From: Primulina eburnea | Lineage: Eukaryota; Streptophyta; Magnoliopsida; Lamiales; Gesneriaceae | DNA length: 64,000 nt | Direction of reading: 5' to 3' | NCBI RefSeq assembly: GCF_022965805.1 | Contig: NC_133103.1 | Span: forward strand, 45,181,610 to 45,245,609 | Shown here: positions 13,020 to 24,548 of the stretch, in pieces | Layout of the letters: every line of letters starts with the position of its first letter | How positions within the stretch are numbered: the stretch's first letter is position 1 | Notes under the pieces: model-generated | What the model saw: only the letters and a program-made list of their open reading frames with translations | Told to the model about the DNA's origin: nothing | Databases searched by the model: none | Program-made: the position numbers and the translations under genes

Positions 13020-13290
13020 GCTTAAATACTGAATGCATGTATTGACTATTGAGTAGTTGAGTCATAGGCTGATTCGCCTAGTCACCGGCTGATTCGTCTG
13101 GTTATTGACTGATTCGTCTATTTATTGGCTGATTCGCTTAATTATAGCTGATTCGCTTAATCTTGACTGATTAGTCTAAACTTTAGCTGATTCGCTTAAT
13201 TACAGGCTGATTCGTCTGGTTAGTGGCTGATTCGCTTAATTCTTGACTGATTCGTCAATTCTGCGGCTGATTCGCCCAGACACTGATATA
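13020..13290 (+). repeat. Minisatellite of GCTGATTCG units inside the LTR
   Basis: About fifteen imperfect units of 16-25 bp share CTGATTCG followed by YYTA or TCTGG. The same array is found in the 3' LTR at about 18130-18420. A shorter counterpart built on GGCGGATATGCC lies at 27750-27815 in the related solo LTR. Confidence 0.85.
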
Positions 13291-13653
13291 TGAATTATAT
13301 CGATGCCGTTTAAGGATTGATTCATTCCTATCGACTGAGATTCGATATAATTACCTATATCCAGACATCGGGATCCCTAGGTTAGAGTTGAGTCGAGTCT
13401 GAGACGACGCGTCAGTGAAGTCGAGTCTGAGACGACGCGTCGGTTGAGTTGAGTCTGATACGCCATGTTGATTTACATTGGTTATATCATTCATGTTTAT
13501 TGAATGCTTGATATTGCTTTATGTTTCTGATATGAGATATGTTATGAATAATTCTTATATGCTTTCGTATATGCTTTTATATGATTGCATGTATACATCG
13601 TTTATACTGGGATATTTATATCTCACCGGAGTTATCCGGCTGTTGTCTTGTTT

Positions 13654-13741
13654 TGTATGTGTGCATGACAACAGGTGTATGTGTGCATGACAACAGGTGT
13701 ATGTGTGCATGACAACAGGTGTATGTGTGCATGACAACAGG
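13654..13741 (+). repeat. 22-bp tandem repeat, four copies
   Basis: Four perfect copies of TGTATGTGTGCATGACAACA plus GG occur here. The 3' LTR and the solo LTR have a single copy, so the array expanded after this element inserted. Confidence 0.95.
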
Positions 13742-14026
13742 TGGGGCTGGATCAGGGTCAAGAAGAGGATGAGAGAAGATTAGATAGCATGGAGATCCGG
13801 GCTTCGAAGCAACATAGGATTCAGCACTGATATGTAATTGAACCTAGTTGAATTCTTGTAGATAACACAAGATTTGCATGTTCATGTTTCATATGTAATT
13901 TGAGTAAATTACATTACGTTTCCGCTTTGTATTTTTAAAAAAAAAAATTAGACCCTGTTTTATAATTGATTAATTAGTCCCAATAATGATTAAGAACTTG
14001 ATTAGCGTCCGGGTCCCCACAACAGG

Positions 14027-14038
14027 TGGTATCAGAGC
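14027..14038 (+). promoter_or_regulatory. Primer-binding site (initiator tRNA-Met)
   Basis: TGGTATCAGAGC begins five bases after the 5' LTR terminus. It is the canonical plant retrotransposon primer-binding site for initiator tRNA-Met. Confidence 0.9.
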
Positions 14039-14310
14039 GATAGATCCTTTAGATTGAGATAGAAGAGGCTAGTGAGCGGGGTAGATTGAGTTTTCTTCCT
14101 TGCTTTTGCATGCTAGCAATCTATTATGCTTACTGCTTTATATAATACATGTTACTTGAATTATCTGATTTGATTTTGTAGTATGTATTATTTGAAATGA
14201 ATTCGAACTGATTTCGAACTGATTCTCGATCAGCAGTAAGATGATCGGAGGAGAGACTGAATTGAAACATGTTTGTTGGATTGGTTTACTAATCCTGGTG
14301 ATATTCAGAT

Positions 14311-15135
14311 ATGCCTCCCAGAAGAATACCAGAACAGGGTAGTACATCAAATCCTCCAATGGATGTAACACCGACTCCAATGGAAACCTTGCTGAAGAGG
14401 TTTCAGTCATCCAAACCACCGACTCTTAAGGGTACTGAGACATCAGTTGAGTGTGAGAGTTGGTTAGGTAACATTGAGATGCTGTTTGATTCACTGGAGT
14501 ACAGTGATGAGCGCCGAATTAAATTGATTGGGCACCAGTTGCTGGATGTTGCAAAAAGCTGGTGGATTACGATGAAGAGGGCCTTGGAGCAACGAGGTAC
14601 GATTATTACTTGGGATGTATTTAAAACTGAGTTTTATCAGAGATTTTTCCCAGTGTCGTACAGGAAAGACAAGGGGGCGGAGTTTTTCAATTTGAGACAG
14701 GGTCAGCTGAACATTGAAGAATATGTGACCAAGTTCTCTACCTTGTTGAAGTTTGCTCCACATGTGGCTGAAAATGACGAAGCGGTTGCCGACCAGTTCA
14801 TCAATGGATTGAACCCCGATATCTTTACATTGGTGAACACAGGGCGACCGAATAATTTTGCTGATGCCATGAATAGAGCAAAGGGCGCTGAAGCGGGCCT
14901 GATAAGGCAGAGAGGAGCTGAATTTGTTCCTCCAGTGTCGAGACCACCGCAACCACCTCCCCGATTCGAGAGTGGCAGTAGCAGTGGTGGAAGGAAAGAT
15001 TTTCTGAAGGCTAGAGGAAAGCAGTTTAAGAAGTCTGGCGGCAGTTCTTCTAGCTCCAGTAGTTCTCAGCAGAGTTATACCGGGGCTTACTGCGGAAATT
15101 GTGGAGGGAGACATTCTACTGAACAATGCCAATGA
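14311..15135 (+). CDS. gag: Gypsy Gag protein (open, C-terminally frameshifted)
   Basis: This uninterrupted 274-residue frame contains a retrotransposon Gag domain at about residues 30-200, with the hallmarks AKSWW and FKTEFYQRFFP, and an HVAENDEAVADQFINGL stretch. A Ser-rich linker and a first zinc knuckle (CGNCGGRHSTEQC) close the frame at TGA. A second knuckle (CHFCKQQGHFSRVC, about 15150-15190) follows in a different frame. The normal Gag therefore continued further and has been cut by a frameshift near 15130. It is the only intact coding part of an otherwise dead element, 290 bases downstream of the 5' LTR. Confidence 0.85.
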   Translation: MPPRRIPEQGSTSNPPMDVTPTPMETLLKRFQSSKPPTLKGTETSVECESWLGNIEMLFDSLEYSDERRIKLIGHQLLDVAKSWWITMKRALEQRGTIITWDVFKTEFYQRFFPVSYRKDKGAEFFNLRQGQLNIEEYVTKFSTLLKFAPHVAENDEAVADQFINGLNPDIFTLVNTGRPNNFADAMNRAKGAEAGLIRQRGAEFVPPVSRPPQPPPRFESGSSSGGRKDFLKARGKQFKKSGGSSSSSSSSQQSYTGAYCGNCGGRHSTEQCQ

Positions 15136-17390
15136 GTACTTGGTAGCTGCCATTTTTGCAAACAACAGGGACATTTTTCCAGAGTATGTCCACAGAGGGG
15201 TTCCCAAAGATTCCAGGGAGCCGAATCATCTGGATCAGCGGCACAGGGAAGTAGACGATCAGCTGCTGTTCATTCATTTCAGCCAGCACTATCTCAGTCA
15301 CAGCAGAGGCCAGGAGGAAGCCAGACAGTTGGCCAGCCTCCTAGACAGCAGGCCAGAGTATTTGCTTTGACCGAGGAGCAGGCTCAGGAAGCACCAGATG
15401 ATGATGTTGCAGGTAACTGATTTGTTTGATTATCCTGCATATGTATTGAGTGATGCCGGTGCTTCACATACCTTTATTTCTGAAAGATTTACATTGATGC
15501 ATGCATTATCTGTTGAGTCCCTATTTACTGTAGTATTTGTTTCTTTCCCTCCGGGAAAAGATCTTGTATCAGTGATTTCTGTTAGATCTTGTATACTACA
15601 GTAGGATGAGAATGAGATCGAGTTAGATCGTGTGGTAGCTTTTGTTGTGCTAGTGTTCTCTGATTTTGGGACTGCATTACTGATATTGATATGCTGACCA
15701 AGTACAGAGCTACCCTAGATTAATTCCAGAAGATGGTGAGAATCGAACCTGAGATGGCTAAGGGATGAATATTGTACGATAAGAATTCTAGACTGAGAAT
15801 TCCTTTGATATTCGTACTAGCTATGAGTCGATGATTACAGAAAGGAGCGGAATGACTCCTTATGTATTCAGTTGATTTACTGAAGTTGATTTTATCATTG
15901 GCTGATTTACCAATGATAAAAAAGTTATTAATGTTTTCCCCAAATAAGACTTCAGATTTGATTCCAATCAGAGAGATTGAGTTTAGCCTTGAAATGATAG
16001 TAGAAATTGTTGAAATTTTGAATCCTGATTGAGACACAATGTTCAGGGATTTTTATATCTGAAAATGATGTATCTGTTGATTTTAGCAGAGTTAAACCGT
16101 GATTAGTCAGCCGAGGTTGAAATCGATGTCAGACATTTGCAGTTTATGAGTTTAACAGATCAATACCGATGAGTGATGTTTTGAATCTGATTGAATCTTG
16201 CTGTCGTTCTGAATCCGTTTTTGAATCAGGTAAGTAATACTGTATTGTATGTTAATAACTGATTTGCTTGTGCCCGATATTTCGAATGTGAAATGACATA
16301 GATTGTCAGAAATGGTGCAATACTTGATTTAGTAAGCATCTTGATAGCAGAAAATGTTTTGATAGAAACAGATGAGATTAGATATGGCAGAGTTTGGACT
16401 GAAATGTCTGAACTACAGACAGATAAAGATAGAAAGAGAGAAACCAAGAGATGGGTTATATAACTTGTCGGTTCCTGAATGGAAATGAGATTACATTTCC
16501 AGGGATATCGTGATGAAGTTACTACATTCCTCTCGGAATTGAGTATTGATTGAGTTAGGAATGACAGACTGACCCAGTCTGCGAGTGCTAAACCGTACAT
16601 GAAGATGTACAAATATGATATATTACTGAGATTTTGTCAGAAAAGTGATTAGATTTCACGGAGTGTGGAGAGTTGAGTATATTAGACCGTGATTTTGGTT
16701 GATTTTGCACGTCTGACAGAATGTACAATAAGAGTTAGATATTAGATTATATCTGAATACTGAATAGTATTCACTACCTAATGGACAGTCAGAGTGGATT
16801 ATCCAGATTTCGGAGAATATGCTGAAAGCTGTAATGCTTGATTTTAACACTGAATGGTAGGATTCATTGATATTTTTTGAATTTTCGTACCATAACAGCT
16901 ATCAAACGAGTATGAAGATAACTCCTTTCGAAGCATTGTACGGAAAGATATATGGATTCTCTCTTTATTGAAATGATATCGCTGAGATTCTTGAGATTAG
17001 ATCTGAAATGATCAGAGATATGACTGAAAAGATGAAGCTAATTCAGAAGAAAATGAAAACAGCTCATAATAAACAGACTGAATATGCCAACATCGGACGA
17101 TGACTGTTGGTATTTGAGACCAAAGATCGAATATATCTTTGATTGAGATAAACAGATTTAATAACAGCGGATGCTGTTGAGCTGTTACGAACTGGTAGTT
17201 GGGTATATACAGATGTTGTATAACCAGTATTGCGAGATTGACTTTATCAGAGCTATTTCCAGAAATAGAACTTGATATGAGATTGAAATTTCAGAACAGA
17301 TTCATTGAGATGAGTTTCTGATTTAAACTCTATATACATTTCTTCTGATATATCTGAATTGATTACTTACGAGTTCGAGGACGAACTCAG
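15136..17390 (+). pseudogene. Gypsy pol remnants (protease, integrase fragments)
   Basis: A protease-like active-site phrase (SDAGASHTFIS) is readable at about 15440-15485 and the end of the protease domain near 15700. Then recognisable sequence stops. Integrase-type phrases resume only at about 16880-17090 (SFRSIV, DMTEKMKLIQKKMK in broken frames). Reverse transcriptase and RNase H appear deleted or scrambled. Stops and frameshifts are frequent in every frame. Confidence 0.65.
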
Positions 17391-17408
17391 ATCTAAGAGG
17401 GGGAGAAA

Positions 17409-19094
17409 TGTAATGCCCAAGAATTTGATTACTGTAATTTGAGATGATTTAGTGATTACGAATGGATGTGAGTATATTTGGACCGCTCCGAGATCAAATT
17501 AGTTAAAACACATGAGTTATGTGATTTTCATGCAGAACCTGTGGCGTCCGAGCGGAAGAATATTACCGCTCGAGCGCCAATGTGTGATAAACCCGAGCAT
17601 CCGGGCAGAAAGTTCCGCGCTCGAGCGGTACTTTCTTACCGCCCGAGCACGAGACGTGGTTTATGAAAAATCATGCCACGTATCTTATGGTTGCATGCAA
17701 TATATAAATATATGTATCAAGCTTCAATTTTTCAGAAATCCTTAAAAAGATAATCGAGAAAGGTTCGGGAAAAGAAATGAAAAATCCTTACACCTTTTGT
17801 GAGAAATCCGCCCGTCCGATTTTGAGTCCGATTTCGGTACTGAGTTCCTATCGACGTAGGCTACAACTGGACACTGAATATTGACAGGCTTGGAGTTCGA
17901 GACTTCGACAGAGTCAGAATAACAGAAAGAAAGGTATAAATTAATGTTGAGTTGAGATTGCACAACTCGAGTGAGGTTTGACTCGAGTTTCCCTAAATCA
18001 CATACTTTCATTTATTGCATTGATATTTGCAATTGATGAGACTTATGATTGTAGTCTATTGAGTTATAGCTAATGTATGATCAGATTAATATTTGTAGTC
18101 TATTGATTTATAGCCACTGCATGTAATGACTGCTGATTCGTTAGTCATCGACTGATTTGCTTAAATACTGAATGCATGTATTGACTATTGAGTAGTTGAG
18201 TCATAGGCTGATTCGTCTAGTCACCGGCTGATTCGTCTGGTTATTGACTGATTCGTCTATTTATTGGCTGATTCGCTTAATTATAGCTGATTCGCTTAAT
18301 CTTGACTGATTAGTCTAAACTTTAGCTGATTCGCTTAATTACAGGCTGATTCTTCTGGTTAGTGGCTGATTCGCCTAATTCTTGACTGATTCGTCAATTC
18401 TGCGGTTGATTCGCCCAGACACTGATATATGAATTATATCAATGCCGTTTAGGGATTGATTCATTCCTATCGACTGAGATTCGATATAATTACCTATATC
18501 CAGACATCGGGATCCCTAGGTTAGAGTTGAGTCGAGTCTGAGACGACGCGTTAGTGAAGTCGAGTCTGAGACGACGCGTCGGTTGAGTTGAGTCTGATAC
18601 GCCATGTTGATTTACATTGGTTATATCATTCATGTTTATTGAATGCTTGATATTGCTTTATGTTTCTGCTATGAGATATGTTATGAATAATTCTTATATG
18701 CTTTCGTATATGTTTTTATATGATTGCATGTATACATTGTTTATACTGGGATATTTATATCTCACCGGAGTTATTCGGCTGTTGTCTTGTTTTGTATGTG
18801 TGCATGACAACAGGTGGGGCTGGATCAGGGTCAAGAAGAGGATGAGAGAAGATTAGATAGCGTGGAGATCCGGGCTTCGAAGCAACATAGGATTCATCAC
18901 TGATATGTAGTTGAACCTAGTTGAATTCTTGTAGATAACACAAGATTTGCATGTTCATGTTTAATATGTAATTTGAGTAAATTACATTACGTTTCCGCTT
19001 TGTATTTTAAAAAAAAAAATTTAGACCCTGTTTTATAATTGATTAATTAGTCTTAATAATGATTAAGAACTTGATTAGCGTCCGGGTCCCCACA
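17409..19094 (+). repeat. 3' LTR of gypsy element, full length
   Basis: The LTR runs from TGTAATGCCC to CCCCACA (1686 bp). Its first part, absent from the 5' LTR, carries a GC-rich palindromic motif array (17545-17655) and the TATA box TATATAAATA (17701-17710). The rest repeats the 5' LTR. Confidence 0.92.
17545..17655 (+). promoter_or_regulatory. CGCTCGAGCG motif array upstream of LTR TATA box
   Basis: About five degenerate copies of a palindromic motif built on CCGCTCGAGCGG occur in a GC-rich island within an AT-rich LTR. The array ends about 50 bases before the TATA box. Related LTRs carry a different motif at the same position (see 26750-26945 and 30197-30500). Confidence 0.6.
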
Positions 19095-19859
19095 CGTACC
19101 GTATTAATATTTGAAACAAATAGGAAATAAATATGTAATTAAATATGAATTGTTTTCAATTTATTTTTTAAAATTTAAATTCAAATTTGATATTTTTGAA
19201 ATTATAAACTACATTTAAGTATCTACATTGGTTATATTACTCTATTTAATTTCATTTATGATTTTAAATTGTGTGTTACTTTTATAGAATTTATGTTTAC
19301 TATTCTCTATCATACTAAATAAAATTTAAAATCTTTTATATAATATTATGTTTTACAATTTTTTTTAAAATAGTGTCCATAAATTGTTGTTATTATTGTT
19401 ATGTATCTTAATAGACATTTAAAATATGCATTTTAATAGAAGTTTAATATAAATATTTTTAACATGTCCAAAAAATAATTACTTTTTTAGTCAAAATTTA
19501 TTCATTTAATAAATGACAAAAAAAAATTGAAATTTTTAAAAAATGTTTATTTATTCTATAAAATTTTGATAAACAAAATAATATAAGATTTTTAAATATT
19601 TTTCTATTTTTTATATTTATAGCAGTCCCACTTAACCAAGATAATAAATCAATTCAACGATAAAATATTGTTATCATTATTTGAGCGTTATTTCAAATGA
19701 CATTAATATTTTGATTTAATAATTTTTGATAATAATATTTAAAAATTAAATATATTCATTATATTAAATCAATAATTTTAAATAATTATTTAATATTTAC
19801 TAATTTTAATTATTAATTATATAAAATAACACTCCATGCATCGCACGGGTGGAATACTA
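19095..19859 (+). mobile_element. Second Helitron-like element, right part
   Basis: The AT-rich sequence ends with CATGCATCGCACGGGTGGAATACTAG followed by T. This is the same 3' hairpin and ACTAG terminus as at 11775. Together with 11776-12691 it makes an element of about 1.7 kb split by the gypsy insertion. Confidence 0.5.
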
Positions 19860-20336
19860 GTTACCAATAAAATGACACTCAATGTATGCGCAATTTTTCT
19901 ATCTATATTTACGGTAAGTGTGCAATATATCAAAACTGTATATATACTAGGAAACCACACACAAGTATTAATTGTGTGACGAAATCAATAAATATTATAT
20001 ATTACATGTGTTTATTAAATTACATTATTAAAATATCGTTTATATGTAAATCTTGTTAATTATTTCAAAAAAATAAGAAACCAACATCAAGCAATTATAT
20101 ACGGGTGAAAGTTACTTTTGAAATTAAAATATGCCAACGTGACAGGTGAAATTGTTAAAAAGTTGTAAGAAAATAAATTGAAATTACTAATTACATATTC
20201 GATCTACTTTTTAATTTACAGGGTTATTTTTGGAAGTTCACTTAAAATACCAAAAGTTGTTACTATATACCATCTTGCTTTATTAAATAGTAATAATAGT
20301 AATACACACACATATATATATATACACACACGTATA
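19860..20336. other. AT-rich spacer
   Basis: No gene or bounded repeat is visible apart from a short (CA)n/(TA)n tract near 20305-20332. Confidence 0.5.
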
Positions 20337-20511
20337 CTTGATCGAGTTGTACAGAACTTGCCTAATAGAATGATCGACTGACGTGATTTGGGAACTACTC
20401 ACTCGATCATTCTGTTAGACATGTTCTGTGTATATATGATGACAGAGATGAATGCTCCAAATCACGTCAGTCGATCACTCTGTTAGGCAGGTTCTGTGCA
20501 ACTCGATCAAG
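20337..20511 (+). ncRNA. Candidate long hairpin RNA locus (MIR-like inverted duplication)
   Basis: Two 55-base arms, 20337-20391 and 20457-20511, are inverted copies with four differences. Read on the plus strand, three of these are G-U wobbles and one is an A-C mismatch, so a plus-strand transcript would fold into a nearly unbroken 55-bp stem. The 65-base loop contains a third, partly similar copy (CGATCATTCTGTTAGACATG, from 20403). The arms start and end with CTTGATCGAG/CTCGATCAAG. I found no match to the miRNA families I know, and no flanking target duplication. It could be a young microRNA or siRNA hairpin, or a small foldback transposon. Confidence 0.4.
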
Positions 20512-21373
20512 AAAGTGTTGGTAATATAATCAATCTCGTGATTATTAGACACCGTTTTCATGATTTACTCCACCAACTCAAACTAATCGCTAGGCCACTT
20601 CAAAGCGATACTAAAATTATCCTTGGTGTGAACTTATTGTGCAAAATTGTATTTAAATGAATTAACTAATTCAGACTCAATTTATGACTTTATGCAAATT
20701 TATTTCATATTAAACGAGCAAGGATTCCGGACACAATTTAAAAAAGGAAATTGGTAATTTTTTTTAGTTATGATCATATATGAGCATATTTTATTTTAAA
20801 ATTAATATTTACAATATATTATATACCAAATTATTTACATATTGAGGGATCTACGTGTCTTGGTAAATTATTTATAAACATTATATATGTAGTTTCTTGC
20901 AAGGCATGCAACATAGGAAGAAAAAACATTCTAATGAAACATAGCCGATACACCCCTGTAGTTGTAGCACAATAAGATAATCAACATATTTAGAACATGT
21001 AAAATTGACTTATAACTCATTAGGTATCAAGTTCTTAAATTTAAAATAAGATTTCGGGTATGCGACCTAATTATAACAAATCCTTCTTCTAGATAAAAAA
21101 AAAACATATATATTACATGTTAGATTGAAAAATATCTTCGTTTTAGTGATACAAATAGTTTCAAACTGTTTGAGAGTCCAGCTGCTATTTTGATATATTT
21201 ATAGTTCTCTCGCTGAACAATATAAAGTCAACCTAGACAACCTAATCTTCAAGATATTGCTGGATTGAATATATCAAAGCCATATTGATAGTAAAGTTGC
21301 ATGTCTAGCAAGCAGTTTCTAAGACTTTAACCGAACTGCATTAGAAAGCTCAAACTACAATATTATTGCTTCC
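20512..21373. other. AT-rich spacer
   Basis: No gene, RNA or bounded repeat is recognised here. Confidence 0.5.
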
Positions 21374-21459
21374 TGATGTGCAAGTCAGTCTGTGTACATA
21401 CCAGCCCGACATTTTATAATATCACTTGACTAATCAATGCACATTATCCTACATTTTTA

Positions 21460-24181
21460 TGTTAGAGTATGCACTACAACAAAAATGGCTTTCCGCAGCG
21501 CACATATAGGTTTTCCGCAACGCGCATTACACGCTGCAAAGTTGTAAGCTGTTGAAAGTTCAAGATTATCCGCGGCGTACATGTGCACGCTGTTAATAAT
21601 ACTATTAACGGTGTGCCTTTATTGTACGCTGCGAAAATTGCATAGTTTATTTATTAACAACTCACATATAACTGTATGCTGTGGTTTATATAATTTATTA
21701 GCAGCACACATAATAGCACGCTGCATATATTACTATCCGCAGCGTGCTTTTAATGCACGCCGTTAATAGTATAAGTGCAATACTATTAACAGCGCACATA
21801 TGGATGCATGCCGTGAAAAGTAGTATTCACAGTGTGCTTTTAATGCACGTTGTTGATGACGTGCTGCGGAAAATCATTTTTCTTGTAGTGATGTGTCTAA
21901 CAAGCCAACGGTAAGTTTGGTTTTATCGACTCTTATGTTACAAATGATATTTATTTTAATAATATTTTACGTTTTTTATATATTATGACATTTACTAAAT
22001 ATGTATATCTATGTAAGATGTATAGATAAAGACTTTGAATCTACTATAGCACAACGAGGTCGTAAATATGATGTTGATAATGAAACACATTTAAATGTTA
22101 CTATATGTTCTAAATACGTTTCTACTCGATTTAGCCACATAAAATATGATGAGTTCATTGAACAACCATTTCTCTAATTTTTCAATTGGTTATCAATTAT
22201 CGAGTGAATAAATTCGCGGTTATAGTTGTACAATATTAGTCCTTACAATCTGGGACAACATAGAGGCTATACATACTAGTTCTACATTTTGACTCGTTTA
22301 ATGGCTTCACAAGGGTCATCAGGTGGCAATGTTAGTGTAGTATAAACATATGTAGGAGCCAATAAATTTTAGTCTAGGATTCGCTGATCACTTATAAGTA
22401 TGGATATTATATGTGATCTGATGAGCTAATAGTGCAAGGAATCTTTGGCCAGAGAGATATGCTATAGGGTAAATTGGTTCCCTAGTTATACATGCAATAC
22501 CACTATGATCAGTCAAAGATACATCGCATCGTTATCGAATTCATATGCAACACTTGATATACCAACAATTGTAGATTCGATCGAGATATATGTGATAAAA
22601 TGACTGTACTATAGGTTAACCATAACCTACTAATTCTTGCGTACAATATCAATAATACTTAGGAAATAATGAAGTGATGTTAACTAGACCCTCTTACCAT
22701 GATTCGATAAGTACAGTCAGAAATAAGTTCTGATATTCTTATGATCAAGGGGTTGATGCATAAAATAAGGTTAATTAGGGTAAGCCTGTATAAGGGACAC
22801 ACATTTTCTCGAACCACATGAGTTATGAACTCACAATTAGTTGTATTCCTGAACTATTGAGAGTCACACAAGTATTGATTTATGTATTCTCTTCGAGATA
22901 GTCAAATTCAAGTATTTGAATTTGGTGATTAAAGTTTAATGAAGATTAAATATTTGGCTAGTAAAAAGGTTTATAAGTGGATTCCATATTTGGAAGTTTT
23001 GAGAGTTAGGAGACTACTAAAATTGTGAAGAGAGTGCAACTGTCAAAATTTTGTGAAGGAGTTCCAAAATTGACAACTGCCAAAATTTGGGTAAGTGGAT
23101 GGTTAGCTTTGACTAGTTGACTTTGAATCAGTGATTTTTGAAACTTTTGATTTTACATCATTACAATGAGTTGTTTACCATAGTCATATCAATGATGTCT
23201 AATCGTCAATCGTGATTATAAAGAAACCACTATCATGGATTGTTTTGTGGATTAGACTTGAAGTATACTAGTAAAACTCTAACTAGCAGGAGTCCTAGTT
23301 AGAAAAAACACCCAGTATGAGTTTTGAATAATTAGACTGGAGCCCTAATCAAAATTTAACTAGAATTTTTGACATAATGATCCAAAGTCTTAATCAAACA
23401 TTATCTAGTATATGTACTAGTTGGTCAAATCACATAAGTAGAATCTTATATAAAGTTATAGATAAGATTCTAGATAATCTATTTAATATTCTAGATAAAA
23501 TTGTGGATGATATGATACAATTCTAAATAAGATTATAAATAATACATGTAGAGTTATCAAGTATAGATTATAGATTAAATAAATATATCATATCAAAAGT
23601 TGATAACACAATCAAATCAATATTTGACAATTAAATCTCATAATGAGAATCGTAGTTGGATTTTACCTTATCCATGATATCTATAAATATGAGATAACAC
23701 GTCAAAGGTCGATGCTAGAAAATTTGTCTCTCCTCGCATCTTCAAGAATCTGGCTACATCCTTGTCTTCAACAATTCTCTGCCATCCCTCACCTTCACAC
23801 TACACAGTCAGTCTCTATGTCATCGTGCTCCCGTTGCACTATAATTTTCATCGTGTTAATTTATTCTCAATGCAAAAATCTTTCATATTTTCTAGTGCAA
23901 ACTAGAATAGGATTGTAGATAAAAATCATGGACTTGATTATTGGCCGTTGAAGAACAACGTTGTCTAGTTTATTATTCATAAGGATATACAACAAGAGAT
24001 ATCTCCGCTAATCCCTAAATAGTTGGAGTCAAGTGATTTATTCACTAAAGATAAAAAAATAAAAATAAACCTCCTATTGTCAAATTAAAATCATAAAAGT
24101 ACCCCAATCATGATTTTGAATATCAAAATAAAAATTTAAACTTCCGCTGTACCTTGGGTAGGAGAAAAAGATACACCGACA
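21460..24181 (+). mobile_element. Probable solo LTR inserted in the copia 5' LTR
   Basis: The insertion begins TGTTAGAG and ends CCGACA. It is bounded by the 5-bp duplication TTTTA (21455-21459 and 24182-24186), and when it is set aside the copia 5' LTR aligns with the 3' LTR across the junction. Length is 2722 bp including a 419-bp CACTA element. No primer-binding site, coding domain or second terminal repeat is visible, so a very long solo LTR is the simplest reading. The open frame at 23643-23918 shows no domain. Confidence 0.6.
21472..21890. mobile_element. Non-autonomous CACTA (En/Spm-type) element
   Basis: The termini are CACTACAACAAAAATG and CATTTTTCTTGTAGTG, inverted with one change, and flanked by the 3-bp duplication ATG (21469-21471 and 21891-21893). 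This is diagnostic of CACTA elements. The interior consists of repeated GCAGCG/CGCTGC subterminal motifs alternating with ACTATTAAC stretches. A related core lies in the middle of the element at 52004-53371. Confidence 0.9.
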
Positions 24182-24186
24182 TTTTA

Positions 24187-24545
24187 GTTGTCCAAAAATG
24201 TCTTCTAATAAGACAAATATACGCTGGTGTTTTTCTCTCTCATATATCAATTTTTCAGATGTCATTTATTGTTATATTTGGAGACATTATAAGGTGGAAA
24301 TGATATATACTATGAAAGAAAACAATACAAAATACAACTTACTTTTGTGTCGGCAATCAGTACAAATATCTGTTTGATGAAGATCTGACTATTGAAGGAG
24401 TTATTCTATATAAAGACATGATTCAAGATTGAAGAAGATTATTGAAGTTTTCAAAATCTGCCTTATGAAAGATCTTAAGAATTCTTTACTAGTCTATCTT
24501 CAGGTTGCTCTATAGCACACGTATATTGTTGATATATGATCATAT
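24187..24545 (+). repeat. Copia 5' LTR, second piece
   Basis: It aligns with 32205-32545 of the 3' LTR, for example TTTGATGAAGATCTGAC and TCTATCTTCA. It is truncated on its 3' side, where a GGGATGGAAATGGGGA-type repeat begins. Confidence 0.75.
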
Positions 24546-24548
24546 ATA

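Larger units (their letters stand above)
12692..14021 (+). repeat. 5' LTR of gypsy element, 5'-truncated
   Basis: It matches 17831-19094 of the 3' LTR with roughly twenty substitutions by eye. The first 422 bases present in the 3' LTR are missing. It ends GTCCCCACA. It contains a minisatellite of GGCTGATTCGTCT-like units (about 13020-13290) and an expanded 22-bp repeat (13654-13741). Confidence 0.9.
12692..19094 (+). mobile_element. Ty3/gypsy LTR retrotransposon, defective
   Basis: The order is 5' LTR (12692-14021), primer-binding site, gag, degenerate pol remnants and 3' LTR (17409-19094). A polypurine tract AGAGGGGGAGAAA precedes the 3' LTR. The interior (about 3.4 kb) is too short for a full gag-pol, and no reverse transcriptase or RNase H motif is recognisable. 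Long LTRs and Gag type suggest a Tekay/Del-like chromovirus relative; this is inference. The 5' truncation removes any chance to see a target duplication. Confidence 0.88.

Noticed and set aside
13478..13690. Small open frame with hydrophobic character, repeated at 18617-18856
   Set aside because: Both copies lie in the two LTRs of one gypsy element. The frame reflects AT-rich LTR sequence and has no start-site or domain support.
20337..20511. Match of the hairpin to a conserved miRNA family
   Set aside because: I compared the arms by eye with the plant miRNA families I know (such as miR156, 162, 169, 171, 390, 394-399, 408, 482 and 828) and saw no match.
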